Counted from the stretch's first letter, positions 1 through 8,905 are shown. The stretch: 38,102 nt of DNA from Nocardia kruczakiae NBRC 101016 (GCF_001612965.1 NZ_BDBL01000062.1:1-38102), one strand, 5' to 3'. Numbers and translations are program-made. Notes: generated by a model not told the origin, from the sequence alone.

Positions 1-1
1 C

Positions 2-2323
2 GGGTTCCGGGCGTTCCAGGGTCTGGGCGCCGGCGGTCTGATGTCGCTGGCCATGACCATCGTGGGCGATATCGTCCCGCCGCGTGAACGGGCCCGCTAC
101 CAGGGCTATTTCATGATGGTGTTCGGCACCTCGACCGTACTCGGCCCGGTGCTCGGCGGTCTGTTCTCCGATTACGACACGCTGTGGGGTATCGACGGCT
201 GGCGCTGGGTGTTCCTGGTGAACGTCCCGATCGGTGTCATCGCGCTGGCCGTGGTCGCGAAGGTGCTCAACGTCCCGCATCAGCGGCAGAAACTGAATGT
301 CGACTGGTGGGGCGCGATCGCGCTGGCGATCTGTGTGGTGCCGCTGCTGATCGTGGCCGAACAGGGCCGCACCTGGGGCTGGGGTTCCGGTAACTCGGTG
401 ATCTGCTACGCCATCGGCGCGGTGGGCCTGGTGCTGTTCATCGGTGTGGAATACCTGATGAAGGACTCCGCCCTGATTCCGCTGCGGCTGTTCAAGAATT
501 CCACCTTCTCGGTCGTGATGATCGGTGGATTCATCGTCGGTATCGCGATGTTCGGCGCGATCAGCATGGTGCCGCTGTATCTGCAGGTCGTGCGCGGCTA
601 TTCGCCGACCGAGGCGGGTCTGCTGATGCTGCCGCTGGTGCTCGGCATCATGATCGGCTCGATGATCTCCGGCCAGGTCGTCAAGCGCACCGGCCGCTAC
701 AAGATTCTGCCCGTGGTCGGCACCTTCCTGGTGACCGTCGGCGCGCTGCTCTACGCCCAGTTGCACTTCGACAGCGCGATGTGGCAGGTGCTCGCGATCG
801 GCGCGCTGGTCGGTCTGGGCTTGGGCTGCTGTATGCAGACGTTGATCATCGCGGCGCAGAATGCCGGTCCGCGGTCGGATATGGGTGTGTCGACGGCGTC
901 GGCGACCTTCTTCCGGCAGGTCGGCGGCACGCTGGGGGTCGCGGTCTTCCTGACGATTCTGTTCAACCTGTTGCCGCACAAGATCACCGACGCCTTCGGC
1001 GGTCATCTGCCGCCCGGACTGGACGCCGGCAAGCTGAACCAGCTGCAGGCCAACACCGCCGGAATCGGCGCGCTCCCGCAGCAGATCAAGGATCCGATCC
1101 TGATCGGGTTCACCAACTCGATGCACGGCGTGTTCTACGCCGCGGCGGGCGTGGCCCTGCTGGCCTGCATCGTCATGATGTTCATGAAAGAGATTCCGCT
1201 GCAGGATGCTTCGGCGCCCGCCCCGGCGCCGAAGGATCCGGTCGAGGCGGCCGAAGCCGAGTGGGCCGACAACCAGGTATGGGAGGGTGCCGCCCAGGCG
1301 CTCTCCGAGCCCGAACCGGTTCTCGCCGCCGCGGCGGCGGGTCGGCATGCCGCGGCCAATGGGCACGAATCACATCGAATTGCGGAGGTTTCGGCGATGA
1401 CAAACACTCCTGTCGTCAACTCCCACGGCAGCGGCCACGCCATCGGCGGGCAGGTGCAGCGGGCCGACGGCCGACCGGTCGCGGGCGCCGCGCTGACACT
1501 GATCGACCAACGCGGACATCAGGTTTCGCGTTCGACCGGCGACAGCGGCGGCCGCTATTCGATCGAGCCGCCCGGCGCGGGTAACTACGTGCTGATCGTC
1601 TCGGCGAACGGTCATCAGCCGGCCGCGGTGAATGTCACCGCCGACGGACGCACCCAGCGTCTCGATCTGACCCTGCAGGGTTCGGGCGAGTTGTCGGGTA
1701 CGGTCCGGACCGCCGTCGCCGGACAGCCGCTCGCCGGTGCGACCGTGACCCTCACCGATCTGCGTGGTGAGGTGGTCGGCGCGGCCGTCACCGACGCGTC
1801 CGGCAACTACCTCTGCCACGGTGTGGTCTCGGGGACCTACACCCTGGTGGCGGTGGCCGAACACATGCGCCCGAGCGCGACCGCGCTTGTCGTGCCCGAC
1901 AGTGGCCTGCTGTACCACGACATCGAGCTCTCGCCGATGGCGGTGCTGACCGGAACCGTGCTCGCCGACGGCGGTGCGGTGCTGGACGCGGAGGTCACGG
2001 TGCTGGATCGCTCCGGAACCCCGATCGGGACCACTCGCACCGACGAGAACGGCCAGTACGTCCTGACCGATCTCAGCGAGGGGGAGTACACGGTGGTCGC
2101 GCGCGGTTATCCGCCGGTGACCAGCCGGGTCACCGTCGGCGGCGGCGAGGTCGAGCACGATGTCCGGCTGGGTTACGACGACGGTGACGAGGGCGATCGC
2201 CCGGCCGCCGAGCCCACCGGAGTCGCCGGCACGAACGGTGTCGCGACGAACGGAGAACGGAACGGGGTGCGGCACAATGGTGTCGAACCCAGTGGTGTCG
2301 ATCAGAACACGGAGCTGTCATGA
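2..2323 (+). CDS. DHA2-type MFS exporter fused to three carboxypeptidase-regulatory-like repeats (5' end cut off)
   Basis: The reading frame is open from the window edge, so the N-terminus with the first membrane helices is missing. The first ~390 visible residues are a polytopic MFS domain of the 14-helix drug:H+ antiporter type: the loop motif PPRERARYQG, the motif C-like GTSTVLGPVLGG and WRWVFLVNVPIG are all present. A low-complexity Ala/Glu linker follows. Three consecutive ~80-residue beta-sandwich repeats come next, each with the 'GxV...pvaGA.VtltD..G......TD.sGxY......G.Y.l.a.ghxp' pattern of carboxypeptidase regulatory-like/transthyretin-like domains. The tail is rich in Gly, Asn and Glu. 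A plain exporter would end soon after its last helix, so the fusion is unusual. The linker also holds a good internal start (ATG 1397). The stop overlaps the start of the YceI gene (ATGA), implying co-transcription and coupled translation. Export function is from family; the substrate is unknown. Confidence 0.88.
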   Translation, partial: GFRAFQGLGAGGLMSLAMTIVGDIVPPRERARYQGYFMMVFGTSTVLGPVLGGLFSDYDTLWGIDGWRWVFLVNVPIGVIALAVVAKVLNVPHQRQKLNVDWWGAIALAICVVPLLIVAEQGRTWGWGSGNSVICYAIGAVGLVLFIGVEYLMKDSALIPLRLFKNSTFSVVMIGGFIVGIAMFGAISMVPLYLQVVRGYSPTEAGLLMLPLVLGIMIGSMISGQVVKRTGRYKILPVVGTFLVTVGALLYAQLHFDSAMWQVLAIGALVGLGLGCCMQTLIIAAQNAGPRSDMGVSTASATFFRQVGGTLGVAVFLTILFNLLPHKITDAFGGHLPPGLDAGKLNQLQANTAGIGALPQQIKDPILIGFTNSMHGVFYAAAGVALLACIVMMFMKEIPLQDASAPAPAPKDPVEAAEAEWADNQVWEGAAQALSEPEPVLAAAAAGRHAAANGHESHRIAEVSAMTNTPVVNSHGSGHAIGGQVQRADGRPVAGAALTLIDQRGHQVSRSTGDSGGRYSIEPPGAGNYVLIVSANGHQPAAVNVTADGRTQRLDLTLQGSGELSGTVRTAVAGQPLAGATVTLTDLRGEVVGAAVTDASGNYLCHGVVSGTYTLVAVAEHMRPSATALVVPDSGLLYHDIELSPMAVLTGTVLADGGAVLDAEVTVLDRSGTPIGTTRTDENGQYVLTDLSEGEYTVVARGYPPVTSRVTVGGGEVEHDVRLGYDDGDEGDRPAAEPTGVAGTNGVATNGERNGVRHNGVEPSGVDQNTELS
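1384..1399 (+). promoter_or_regulatory. Internal Shine-Dalgarno and ATG inside the fusion gene
   Basis: GGAGG at 1384-1388 lies 8 nt before an in-frame ATG at 1397, exactly at the junction of the transporter and the repeats. Initiation here would give a separate 308-residue protein made only of the three beta-sandwich repeats, beginning MTNTPVVNSHGSGH. It has no signal peptide. The site is seen in the sequence; its use is inference. Confidence 0.4.
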
Positions 2324-3141
2324 GCGGTTTGACCGCACAGGTTCGCAATTCCGATGGCTGGCCGGTGCCGGGTGCGCTGCTGACCGTGACCGATCTGACC
2401 GGTCGCCAGCTCGCCCGGGCGGTGGCCGACGAGACCGGGGCCGCGGCCACCGAGCCGCTGCCCGCCGGTATGCACACCGCGGTGGTGACCGCCCCCGGCT
2501 ACCAGCCGGTGGCACAGATCGCGCGCATATCCGCTTCCGGCAGTGGGCAATTGGGTGCGGTGGCGTTGCAGTCGGAGGCGAGCTCCGTCGGCACGCCGGC
2601 GCCCGGCCCGTGGACCATCGACCCGGTGCATTCCACGGTCGTGGCCACCGCCCGCCACCTCGGTATCGCGAGTATCAAGGCGCGCTTCGCCGAGGTGGGC
2701 GGCCGGCTGGACGTGGCCCGGAACTTCGAGCAGACAACCGGATTCGCCGAGATCAAGGCGGCCAGCATCGATACCGGAATCGGGATGCGCGACGATCATC
2801 TGCGCTCGGCCGACTTCCTCGATGTCGAGAGCTATCCGCTGATCGGCTTCACCGGAACCGGTTTGCGGCGCACCGGCGCCGATACCTGGGTGATGCCCGG
2901 TGAATTGGAGTTGCACGGACAGCGCCGCCCGGTGGAGCTGGATCTGACCTACGGCGGTTCGGGGCCCGACCCGTGGGGCGGGGTGCGCGCCGCCTTCCAT
3001 GCCGAAACCCATTTGCACCGTAACGATTTCGCGATCGACTACAACGCCGTCGTACGCGCCGGCGTCGCCGCGGTGGGCACCACGGTGAAGGTCGAGCTGG
3101 ATATCGAGCTGGTGCAGGGAGATTCGCTGCCGCAGATGTAG
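2320..3141 (+). CDS. YceI-family protein with N-terminal carboxypeptidase-regulatory-like domain
   Basis: Residues ~1-75 form one beta-sandwich repeat of the same kind as in the preceding transporter (VRNSDGWPVPGALLTVTDLTG...). Residues ~88-270 are a YceI domain, recognised by WTIDPVHSTV at the start, the FAEVGGRLDV and GIGMRDDHLRSADFLDVESY segments, and the antiparallel strand pattern to the end. YceI proteins are lipocalin-like barrels that bind long polyprenoid or lipid ligands. There is no signal peptide, so it is probably cytosolic. The ATG overlaps the upstream stop by 4 nt, placing both in one transcription unit; sharing a rare accessory domain suggests they work on the same substrate or partner. 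The ligand is unknown. Confidence 0.88.
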   Translation: MSGLTAQVRNSDGWPVPGALLTVTDLTGRQLARAVADETGAAATEPLPAGMHTAVVTAPGYQPVAQIARISASGSGQLGAVALQSEASSVGTPAPGPWTIDPVHSTVVATARHLGIASIKARFAEVGGRLDVARNFEQTTGFAEIKAASIDTGIGMRDDHLRSADFLDVESYPLIGFTGTGLRRTGADTWVMPGELELHGQRRPVELDLTYGGSGPDPWGGVRAAFHAETHLHRNDFAIDYNAVVRAGVAAVGTTVKVELDIELVQGDSLPQM

Positions 3142-3149
3142 CGGGCGGG

Positions 3150-3164
3150 CCGGCCGGGGGCCGG
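3150..3164. terminator. GC-rich hairpin between convergent genes
   Basis: Perfect 6-bp inverted repeat CCGGCC-GGG-GGCCGG in the 23-nt gap between the YceI gene and the convergent hypothetical gene. There is no T-run, as is common in actinobacteria. It could serve as a bidirectional terminator. Confidence 0.5.
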
Positions 3165-3497
3165 TCAGCTCGCGTGGCGTTCCGGGACGACCCAGATGCG
3201 CTGCACCGCGGGGAACTCCGTGGTGTCGGCGCTGGGGTCGACCTCGATCTCGGGGTCGAATTCCGGATACCAACGCGTCATGCCCGCAAGGGAATTCGCC
3301 GCACTGGGAATGTCCAGTTGCAGCTCGATGGTGTCGGTGAACGGGTCGATCACCGCGGCGTGGCGGGCCGGCTCCGGCGCCGCGTGGCGCGGGCGAAACC
3401 GTAGCCGATCGATGAAGTCATCGACGGAGGTGTATCCGGCCTCGTAGATCTCGGCCAGCAATCGTTCGGCGGGCGACGGGGCGTGGGATCCGCGCAT
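3165..3497 (-). CDS. Hypothetical 110-residue protein
   Basis: Not recognised. It is a small acidic protein with no membrane segment or signal peptide. The N-terminal third is helical (AERLLAEIYEAGYTSVDDFIDRLRF), the rest looks beta-rich and contains WYPEFDPEIEVDPSAD and ends near IWVVPERHAS. GAGGG lies about 5 nt before the ATG, supporting the start. It converges on the YceI gene. Codon use resembles its neighbours, so it is probably real, but no function can be given. Confidence 0.65.
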   Translation of the reverse strand: MRGSHAPSPAERLLAEIYEAGYTSVDDFIDRLRFRPRHAAPEPARHAAVIDPFTDTIELQLDIPSAANSLAGMTRWYPEFDPEIEVDPSADTTEFPAVQRIWVVPERHAS

Positions 3498-3546
3498 ACT
3501 GTCCCTCGATTTATCGATGTTTCACACTACGGTGTTGTTCAGGGGC

Positions 3547-3577
3547 GATGGGGGCTGTCGGGGACGCAGCCCCCATC
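3547..3577. terminator. Strong hairpin downstream of the PucR-type regulator
   Basis: Perfect 11-bp stem (GATGGGGGCTG at 3547-3557 pairing with 3567-3577) around a 9-nt loop, about 125 nt past the stop of the minus-strand regulator gene and upstream of the small hypothetical gene. It would isolate the two minus-strand genes. There is no clear T-tract on either side. Confidence 0.55.
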
Positions 3578-3700
3578 TGACCTGATATTGCGACAGCAGG
3601 ACGCTGTGGGCATGGCGACCCGCTCTGCAAGCCCCGAGCTATCGAGGCAGTCCGAGCCTAAGCCACTTCGTGGCAACCGCACGGCATTTCGGGGGAAACT

Positions 3701-4876
3701 TCACTGATTCGCAGACGCGAAATTCGTTGCGCCAGGCCGTACCAGACGGTCGTATTGAATCGCCCACCACACCTGTGCGCCGGTGTGGGCCCGGCGCAGA
3801 TCGCACCCGGTCAGCTCCTCGAAACGAGCGATGCGATAGCGGACCGTATTCGGATGCACGATCAGCCGCTGGGCGGTTGCCTCGATGCGCATACCGGTGT
3901 CGAGATATGCGGTGACGGTATCGATCAGCGTCGTCGCGGAGCCGCTGCTGCCCAGCGGCGCGAGATACCGGCGCGCGAGTTCGGCGCCCAGTTCGGGATC
4001 GGCCGCGACCCCGGGCAGCAGGCCGAGACCGTCGAATTCGCAGGTGCCGGTGTGGCTGAGAGCGGCTGCGGTGGCCAGGGCGCGGCCCGCCAGCCGGAAC
4101 GAGCGCGGGGCCTCGGCGAGCGGGCGCGGCGGCCCGAACGCCAGCAGTGCCGTACCCGGGAGGTGGATCGTGCGATCGGTGAATCCGGCGTAATCCCCGT
4201 CGATCACGGTGCGGAAGGCGTAGTCGGCGCCCTGGGGCCGCAGCAGACGGTCGAATTCGGCCGGCGGCGCGGCGTCGGCGCGGGCGCGAAAGGCTCGGTA
4301 TTCGGCGGCGGCGCGCAGGCCGTAGCGCTGGATGCCCAGCGTCAGTTCGGTGGCCGAGATCGTGCCGGCCAGCACCGCCCGGGTGAATTCCGCGCGCTGG
4401 ATGCGGTCGTGGCCGGCCCGGGTGCGCTCGACCTCGTGGTGGGCGTCGGAGAAGGAGGTCGCGGCCTCGTCGACCAGGCGCAGCAGGTCCCTGGTGATCT
4501 CGAACAGCACCGCGTCGTCGGCGCCGCATTCGGCCGCGACCGCGCTCAAGGTCTCGAGATGCAGCCGTTCGGCCAGGCGCCAAGCTCGCAGCAGCGCTTC
4601 CATCGACACGTCCTGAGTGGCGCGGATGCGGCCGTAGTCGGTCATCCGGGCGCCCTCGGGCGGCTCGATATCGGCAGTACCGGCGAGGGAGGCGAACAAC
4701 CGGTCCATGATCGCCGTCGTCGTCGGGAGCAGATCGGCCGCCTCGATCGTGCGGTAGTCCGGAATCTCGGCACGGGCCCGGTCGACGATGCGGGCGGCGA
4801 GGGCGTCGCGCTCCGCCCGCATCCGCACCAGCAAGCGCTGCCGCGGGGAACTCGGGACCTCGGACGATTCGCTCAT
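3701..4876 (-). CDS. PucR/CdaR-type transcriptional regulator
   Basis: About 391 residues. The C-terminal ~60 residues match the PucR-type helix-turn-helix: LIDTVTAYLDTGMRIEATAQ followed by LIVHPNTVRYRIARFEELTG. The preceding GGDEF-like/CdaR middle region contains FDGLGLLPGVAADPELGAEL; the N-terminal half is a helical sensor-like region. Such proteins are usually activators responding to a small molecule. I chose the ATG at 4876 (MSESSEVPSS) because the protein then begins like its family; an upstream in-frame ATG at 4951 exists and the Shine-Dalgarno is weak at both. The gene is divergent from the acyl-CoA ligase, with a 152-nt shared promoter region, so that ligase is the obvious candidate target. 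Confidence 0.85.
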   Translation of the reverse strand: MSESSEVPSSPRQRLLVRMRAERDALAARIVDRARAEIPDYRTIEAADLLPTTTAIMDRLFASLAGTADIEPPEGARMTDYGRIRATQDVSMEALLRAWRLAERLHLETLSAVAAECGADDAVLFEITRDLLRLVDEAATSFSDAHHEVERTRAGHDRIQRAEFTRAVLAGTISATELTLGIQRYGLRAAAEYRAFRARADAAPPAEFDRLLRPQGADYAFRTVIDGDYAGFTDRTIHLPGTALLAFGPPRPLAEAPRSFRLAGRALATAAALSHTGTCEFDGLGLLPGVAADPELGAELARRYLAPLGSSGSATTLIDTVTAYLDTGMRIEATAQRLIVHPNTVRYRIARFEELTGCDLRRAHTGAQVWWAIQYDRLVRPGATNFASANQ

Positions 4877-5028
4877 GACAGGCCCGAGGATACGACGCGA
4901 CTTTGGAGAAACCAACAAAACGCGGCCCCCGAACTTCGACACGGACTCCATGGCCGCCCAGCCTGTGGCCTACGACACTCAACGGTGTTCCACGCGCATG
5001 AGCGAAGCGAAGGCAGAAAGCAGAGACC

Positions 5029-6573
5029 ATGTATCTGACTCAGGGCCTGCACCGGGCCGTCCAGCAGAACCCCGACGGGGTCATGTCGATCTGCGGGGAT
5101 CGCACCCGCACCTTCGCCGAGGGCGCCGATCGGGTGGCGCGGCTCGCCGGGGCGTTGCGGCAGCTGGGCGTCGGTGAGGGCGATCGGGTCGCGATTCTGG
5201 CGCTCAACAGTGACCGGTATCTGGAGTACGTGCTGGCGGTGCCGTGGGCCGGGGCAGCGCTGAATCCGGTCAACATTCGCTGGAGTCCGGCCGAAATCGC
5301 CTATTCGCTGGAGGATTCCGGGACCGCGGTCCTGCTGGTCGACGATGTCTTCGCCGCGATGGTGCCGGCCCTGCGGGCAGCCGCGCCGGTGCTGCGCACC
5401 GTGATCCACTGCGGGGACGGTCCCGCGCCCGACGGCATGCTGTCGTACGAGGAACTGATCGCGGGCGCCGACCCGGTCGAGGACGCTCGCCGCGGTGGTG
5501 ACGCCCCGGCCGGAATCTTCTATACCGGCGGCACCACCGGGCACCCCAAGGGCGTCGTGCTCAGCCATGCCGGGCTGCAGATCTCGGGCCTGGGCAGCTT
5601 GTCGACCGGATATCTGGCGCAGCCGGGAGCCCGGTATCTGCATGCCGCGCCGATGTTCCATCTGGCCGACCTGGCCGGTTGTGTCACCCAGATCATGATG
5701 GGCGGCGCCCAGGTGATGGTTCCGGCCTTCGACCCCGTCGCGGTGATGACAGCGATTGCCGAGCACCAGGTTACGGATACGCTGCTGGTGCCGGTGATGA
5801 TCCAGATGATCGTCGACCACCCGCGGGTGAGCGAGTTCGATCTGTCCAGTGTGCGCGGCATCGTGTACGGGGCCTCCCCGATCGCGCAGGCCGTGCTCGA
5901 GCGCGCCATGCGCGCGTTCCCGCAGGCGCGTTTCGCCCAGGCCTACGGGATGACCGAATTGTCGCCCGTGGCAACGCTGCTCGGTCCCGACGACCATCTG
6001 GCCGGACGGTTGCGTTCGGCGGGCCGCGCGGCTCCGCACGCCGAGGTGCGCATCGCCGATGCCGAGGACAACGAGGTGCCGCGCGGGACCGTCGGCGAGA
6101 TCCTGGTGCGCGGCGGCCACGTGATGCTCGGGTACTGGAACCGGCCCGAGGAGACCGCGGCGGCGCTCCGCGGCGGCTGGATGCACACCGGCGACGGCGG
6201 TTATATGGACGAGGAGGGCTATGTCTACATTGTCGACCGGATGAAGGACATGATCGTCAGCGGTGGCGAGAACGTGTATTCCGCCGAGGTGGAGAACGCG
6301 GTCTCCGCACATCCGTCGGTGGCGGCGTGCGCGGTGATCGGTGTCCCGGACGAGGAGTGGGGCGAGCGGGTGCACGCGGTGATCGTGTGCCATGCCGGCA
6401 CCACCGTCACCGTCGAGGAGATCCGCGACCACGCCAAGCAGTTGATCGCCGGCTACAAGGCGCCGCGCACCATCGAACTGGTCGACGCCCTGCCGGTCTC
6501 CGGCGCCGGCAAGATCCTCAAACGTGAACTGCGCAAACAGTATTGGGGCGAGGCGGAGCGGCAGGTGCACTGA
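5029..6573 (+). CDS. Fatty-acid/aryl-CoA ligase (AMP-binding superfamily)
   Basis: A 514-residue adenylate-forming enzyme of normal length. It activates a carboxylic acid as acyl-AMP and transfers it to CoA. The phosphate-binding loop is YTGGTTGHPKG (165-175), with Gly in place of the commonest Ser at the third position. YGMTEL is at 306-311, TGDGG near 387, the hinge RMKDMIVSGGEN near 404, and the C-terminal GAGKILKRELR contains the catalytic Lys (~K495). No signal peptide. It resembles mycobacterial FadD/long-chain and medium-chain acyl-CoA synthetases; the chain length cannot be told from sequence by eye. The Shine-Dalgarno is weak. It is divergent from the PucR-type regulator, which may control it. 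Confidence 0.9.
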   Translation: MYLTQGLHRAVQQNPDGVMSICGDRTRTFAEGADRVARLAGALRQLGVGEGDRVAILALNSDRYLEYVLAVPWAGAALNPVNIRWSPAEIAYSLEDSGTAVLLVDDVFAAMVPALRAAAPVLRTVIHCGDGPAPDGMLSYEELIAGADPVEDARRGGDAPAGIFYTGGTTGHPKGVVLSHAGLQISGLGSLSTGYLAQPGARYLHAAPMFHLADLAGCVTQIMMGGAQVMVPAFDPVAVMTAIAEHQVTDTLLVPVMIQMIVDHPRVSEFDLSSVRGIVYGASPIAQAVLERAMRAFPQARFAQAYGMTELSPVATLLGPDDHLAGRLRSAGRAAPHAEVRIADAEDNEVPRGTVGEILVRGGHVMLGYWNRPEETAAALRGGWMHTGDGGYMDEEGYVYIVDRMKDMIVSGGENVYSAEVENAVSAHPSVAACAVIGVPDEEWGERVHAVIVCHAGTTVTVEEIRDHAKQLIAGYKAPRTIELVDALPVSGAGKILKRELRKQYWGEAERQVH

Positions 6574-6578
6574 TCGCG

Positions 6579-6782
6579 TCAGCGCAGCGGGCCGGCCAGG
6601 TGCGGTAGCGCTTCGACGGGATGTGCGGCGCCGGAGATCAGCCGCACCTCCCCGCCGAGCGGTGCGACGTCGGTGCGCACCGGCTTCTCGCGGTAATTAT
6701 GGACCGCCGAACGCGCGACCGTGACCCGCGGTCGGTTCCGGCACCGGGGCGTGGGTCGAAAATCACTCGGCCACTGGATGTT
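6579..6782 (-). pseudogene. Possible gene remnant downstream of the CocE-type hydrolase
   Basis: Minus-strand frame that stays open for ~67 codons between the hydrolase stop and a TGA at 6579-6581. Its second half reads like protein (VHNYREKPVRTDVAPLGGEV then RLISGAAHPVEALPHLAGPL) but I see no start codon with a ribosome-binding site, and I do not recognise the family. It could be the C-terminal stump of a decayed gene or chance coding potential in GC-rich DNA. Confidence 0.25.
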
Positions 6783-8846
6783 TCAGCCGATCGGCCGATC
6801 GGTGGGCAGGTTGACGTAACTCGGTGCGTTCGGATCCAGGCGCAGATGCTGGGGCTTGAGTTCCGAATCGTTGAGCATCGGACGGAACGGCATGGCCTTG
6901 GGCGCGTTGGCCGCGAACAGATCGATACGCAGCCGATGTCCGATCTGGAGCCGCGCCTGGGTCGGGATCACCGCGATGTCGAGGGCCACCGGTTCGCCGG
7001 GCGTCACCGGCTGCCGCGCCGCGGCGGTGAGGAGATGGAACGGAACGGTGTAGTCGCCGTTGGCGGATCGGGAGCTGCGGGCATCGTCGACGGCGCGCAT
7101 GGAGACGGTGAGCTGGCCGGTGGTCAGGGCCGTGGAGGTGCCGTCGGGTGCGACGTCGTTGACGGTGGCGCTCCAGAATCCGTCGGTGGCGTCCTGCACG
7201 GTCTCGAGGTGGATGTCGATCGGCCCGGAGATGGCGGTCGGCGCGGACACGGGGGCGCTGGTGAAGGTCAGCGCATCGTGTTCGGCCACCCGGGAGTCCT
7301 TGGCGCAGGTGTCGAGCATCGCGGCCGAACCGGCCGAACCCTGGGCCGCGTCCCGCGAGCAGAGGGTCGCGAGCCCCGGCGCCACGGTGAGTGCGGAGAC
7401 CTCGGCCGGCGGCTGGGCGCTCAACGAGCCGTCGTGCACCGCGGAATCGGTGGTTCCGCTGGGCGCGGCGGTCAGGTAGATCCGGCGGTGGTCGGCTCCG
7501 GGCTGCGGATACTGCGGCAGTGTCACCCAGCCGCCGCCCTGTTCCTTCAGCACGATGGGGCCGTAGCCGTCGATACCGTTGTCGATGTCCTTGAGCCACT
7601 TGTCGAACCACGCTCGCTGCAGCACCTCGAGCCGCGGCGGGGCGCCGGGTACGCCGGTGCCGGCGCCGGGATTGGCGTGATAGGTGTCGCCGACCACGAG
7701 TTGCTTGCGCCCGGCCGGCAGCGGGATGGCCTGATAGATCTTGGTGGCGCTGTTGGCGAAGATATCGTGCCAGCCGCCGTAGACGAAGGTGGGCACGGTG
7801 ACTCGTTCCGGATGGCCGGTGAGGGCTTGGCGGAAATCGCTGCCGGAGTCGAGCGCGTCCGACAGGGCGGGCGGCATATCGTCCATCGACGGCGTCAGCA
7901 GGGCCTGCGCGAGCAGATCGACATTGGTGGCCGGATCCGCCACCCGGGCGGCGAGCCATTTCCAGTCGAAGGTTCCGTCGAAGATCGACTTCACGTCGGG
8001 GATCAGCTTGAGCTGATTGACCGTCTGGAGCCACATCGGCAGGAAGGTGGTGCCGACGCCGCCGCCCGGCGCCACCACATCGCGCATGAGATCGCTGCCG
8101 GGGACCACCGGGAAGATGGCGCGCAGCGCGGCCGGGGCATCCTCTGCCGCGCGCAGCTGGTTGATGGCCGCGTACGAGCCGCCGCTCATCGCCACCTTGC
8201 CGTTCGAGAACGGTTGTGCCGCAGCCCAATCGATCACCTCGCGGGTATCGAGCTGTTCGCGCGCGCCCAGGGTCTCCCAATTGCCCTGGGACTGTCCGGT
8301 GCCGCGCACATCGGCGACCACCAGCGTGTAGCCGCTGCGGATCAGATTGCGGTCCAAGCCGAGGACGGTCGGCACGGTGCCGCCGTCGAGCGCGTGCAGC
8401 AGATCGCCGAAGCTGCTGATCGGGGTGCCGGAGAGATTGATCTGCCGCACCAGCGACATCACCAGTGGCTGCAGTTGCGGATTCTCCACCGCCGAGCCGA
8501 CCAGATCGGTCATCAGCTTGGTGTAGGGCGTGAGATTGACGATGGTCGGCAGTGGCTGGGCGACCACGGCGCCGGAGGCGTCGACCGGCCGGTAGACGTC
8601 GGCCTTCAACAGCACCCCGTCGCTCATCCGGATCGTCACATCGGAATCCACGTGGACGTCGGGATATTGCTGCGGACCGTCGTGCACGGCGGTCCACTGA
8701 TCCTCCCGGCCGGCGAGACTGGGGGCGCCGGAGTGCGGTAGGCCGCCGAAGAGCGCGGTGGCGGTCGCGGAAATCCCCACTGCCGCAACGGCAATCAGGG
8801 TTCGGACGGGCACGACGGGTTTGCGCGATCGCAGCTGCCCGAACAT
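6783..8846 (-). CDS. Secreted CocE/NonD-family alpha/beta-hydrolase (peptidase S15-like)
   Basis: About 687 residues. The N-terminus (RSRKPVVPVRTLIAVAAVGI...) is a signal peptide or anchor. The catalytic domain has VADVRGTGQSQGNWE, the nucleophile elbow MSGGSYAAI (Ser ~224), YGGWHDIF with the acid (Asp ~361), and GDTYHANPG with the likely catalytic His (~390). The C-terminal ~250 residues fit the jelly-roll domain of X-Pro dipeptidyl-peptidases and cocaine esterase. The family cleaves acyl esters, amides or X-Pro peptides; the real substrate is unknown. ATG at 8846 has GAAGGGG at good spacing; a GTG immediately before it (8849) is the alternative. It is transcribed in the same direction as the conservon, separated from it by a perfect hairpin, so probably independent. 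Confidence 0.87.
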   Translation of the reverse strand: MFGQLRSRKPVVPVRTLIAVAAVGISATATALFGGLPHSGAPSLAGREDQWTAVHDGPQQYPDVHVDSDVTIRMSDGVLLKADVYRPVDASGAVVAQPLPTIVNLTPYTKLMTDLVGSAVENPQLQPLVMSLVRQINLSGTPISSFGDLLHALDGGTVPTVLGLDRNLIRSGYTLVVADVRGTGQSQGNWETLGAREQLDTREVIDWAAAQPFSNGKVAMSGGSYAAINQLRAAEDAPAALRAIFPVVPGSDLMRDVVAPGGGVGTTFLPMWLQTVNQLKLIPDVKSIFDGTFDWKWLAARVADPATNVDLLAQALLTPSMDDMPPALSDALDSGSDFRQALTGHPERVTVPTFVYGGWHDIFANSATKIYQAIPLPAGRKQLVVGDTYHANPGAGTGVPGAPPRLEVLQRAWFDKWLKDIDNGIDGYGPIVLKEQGGGWVTLPQYPQPGADHRRIYLTAAPSGTTDSAVHDGSLSAQPPAEVSALTVAPGLATLCSRDAAQGSAGSAAMLDTCAKDSRVAEHDALTFTSAPVSAPTAISGPIDIHLETVQDATDGFWSATVNDVAPDGTSTALTTGQLTVSMRAVDDARSSRSANGDYTVPFHLLTAAARQPVTPGEPVALDIAVIPTQARLQIGHRLRIDLFAANAPKAMPFRPMLNDSELKPQHLRLDPNAPSYVNLPTDRPIG

Positions 8847-8905
8847 CACGCCCCTTCTCGGTTGAGTTTTCGCGCACGACTGGGCCGGTCATCGACGATA
8901 GCAAT

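Noticed and set aside
3639..5030. Long minus-strand and plus-strand frames overlapping the PucR-type regulator
   Set aside because: They are Arg/Gly/Pro-rich translations typical of shadow frames in high-GC DNA; the regulator frame has clear domain signatures.
5029..6573. Gly instead of Ser in the phosphate-binding loop (YTGGTTG) of the acyl-CoA ligase
   Set aside because: This variant occurs in many active members of the adenylate-forming superfamily and by itself says little.
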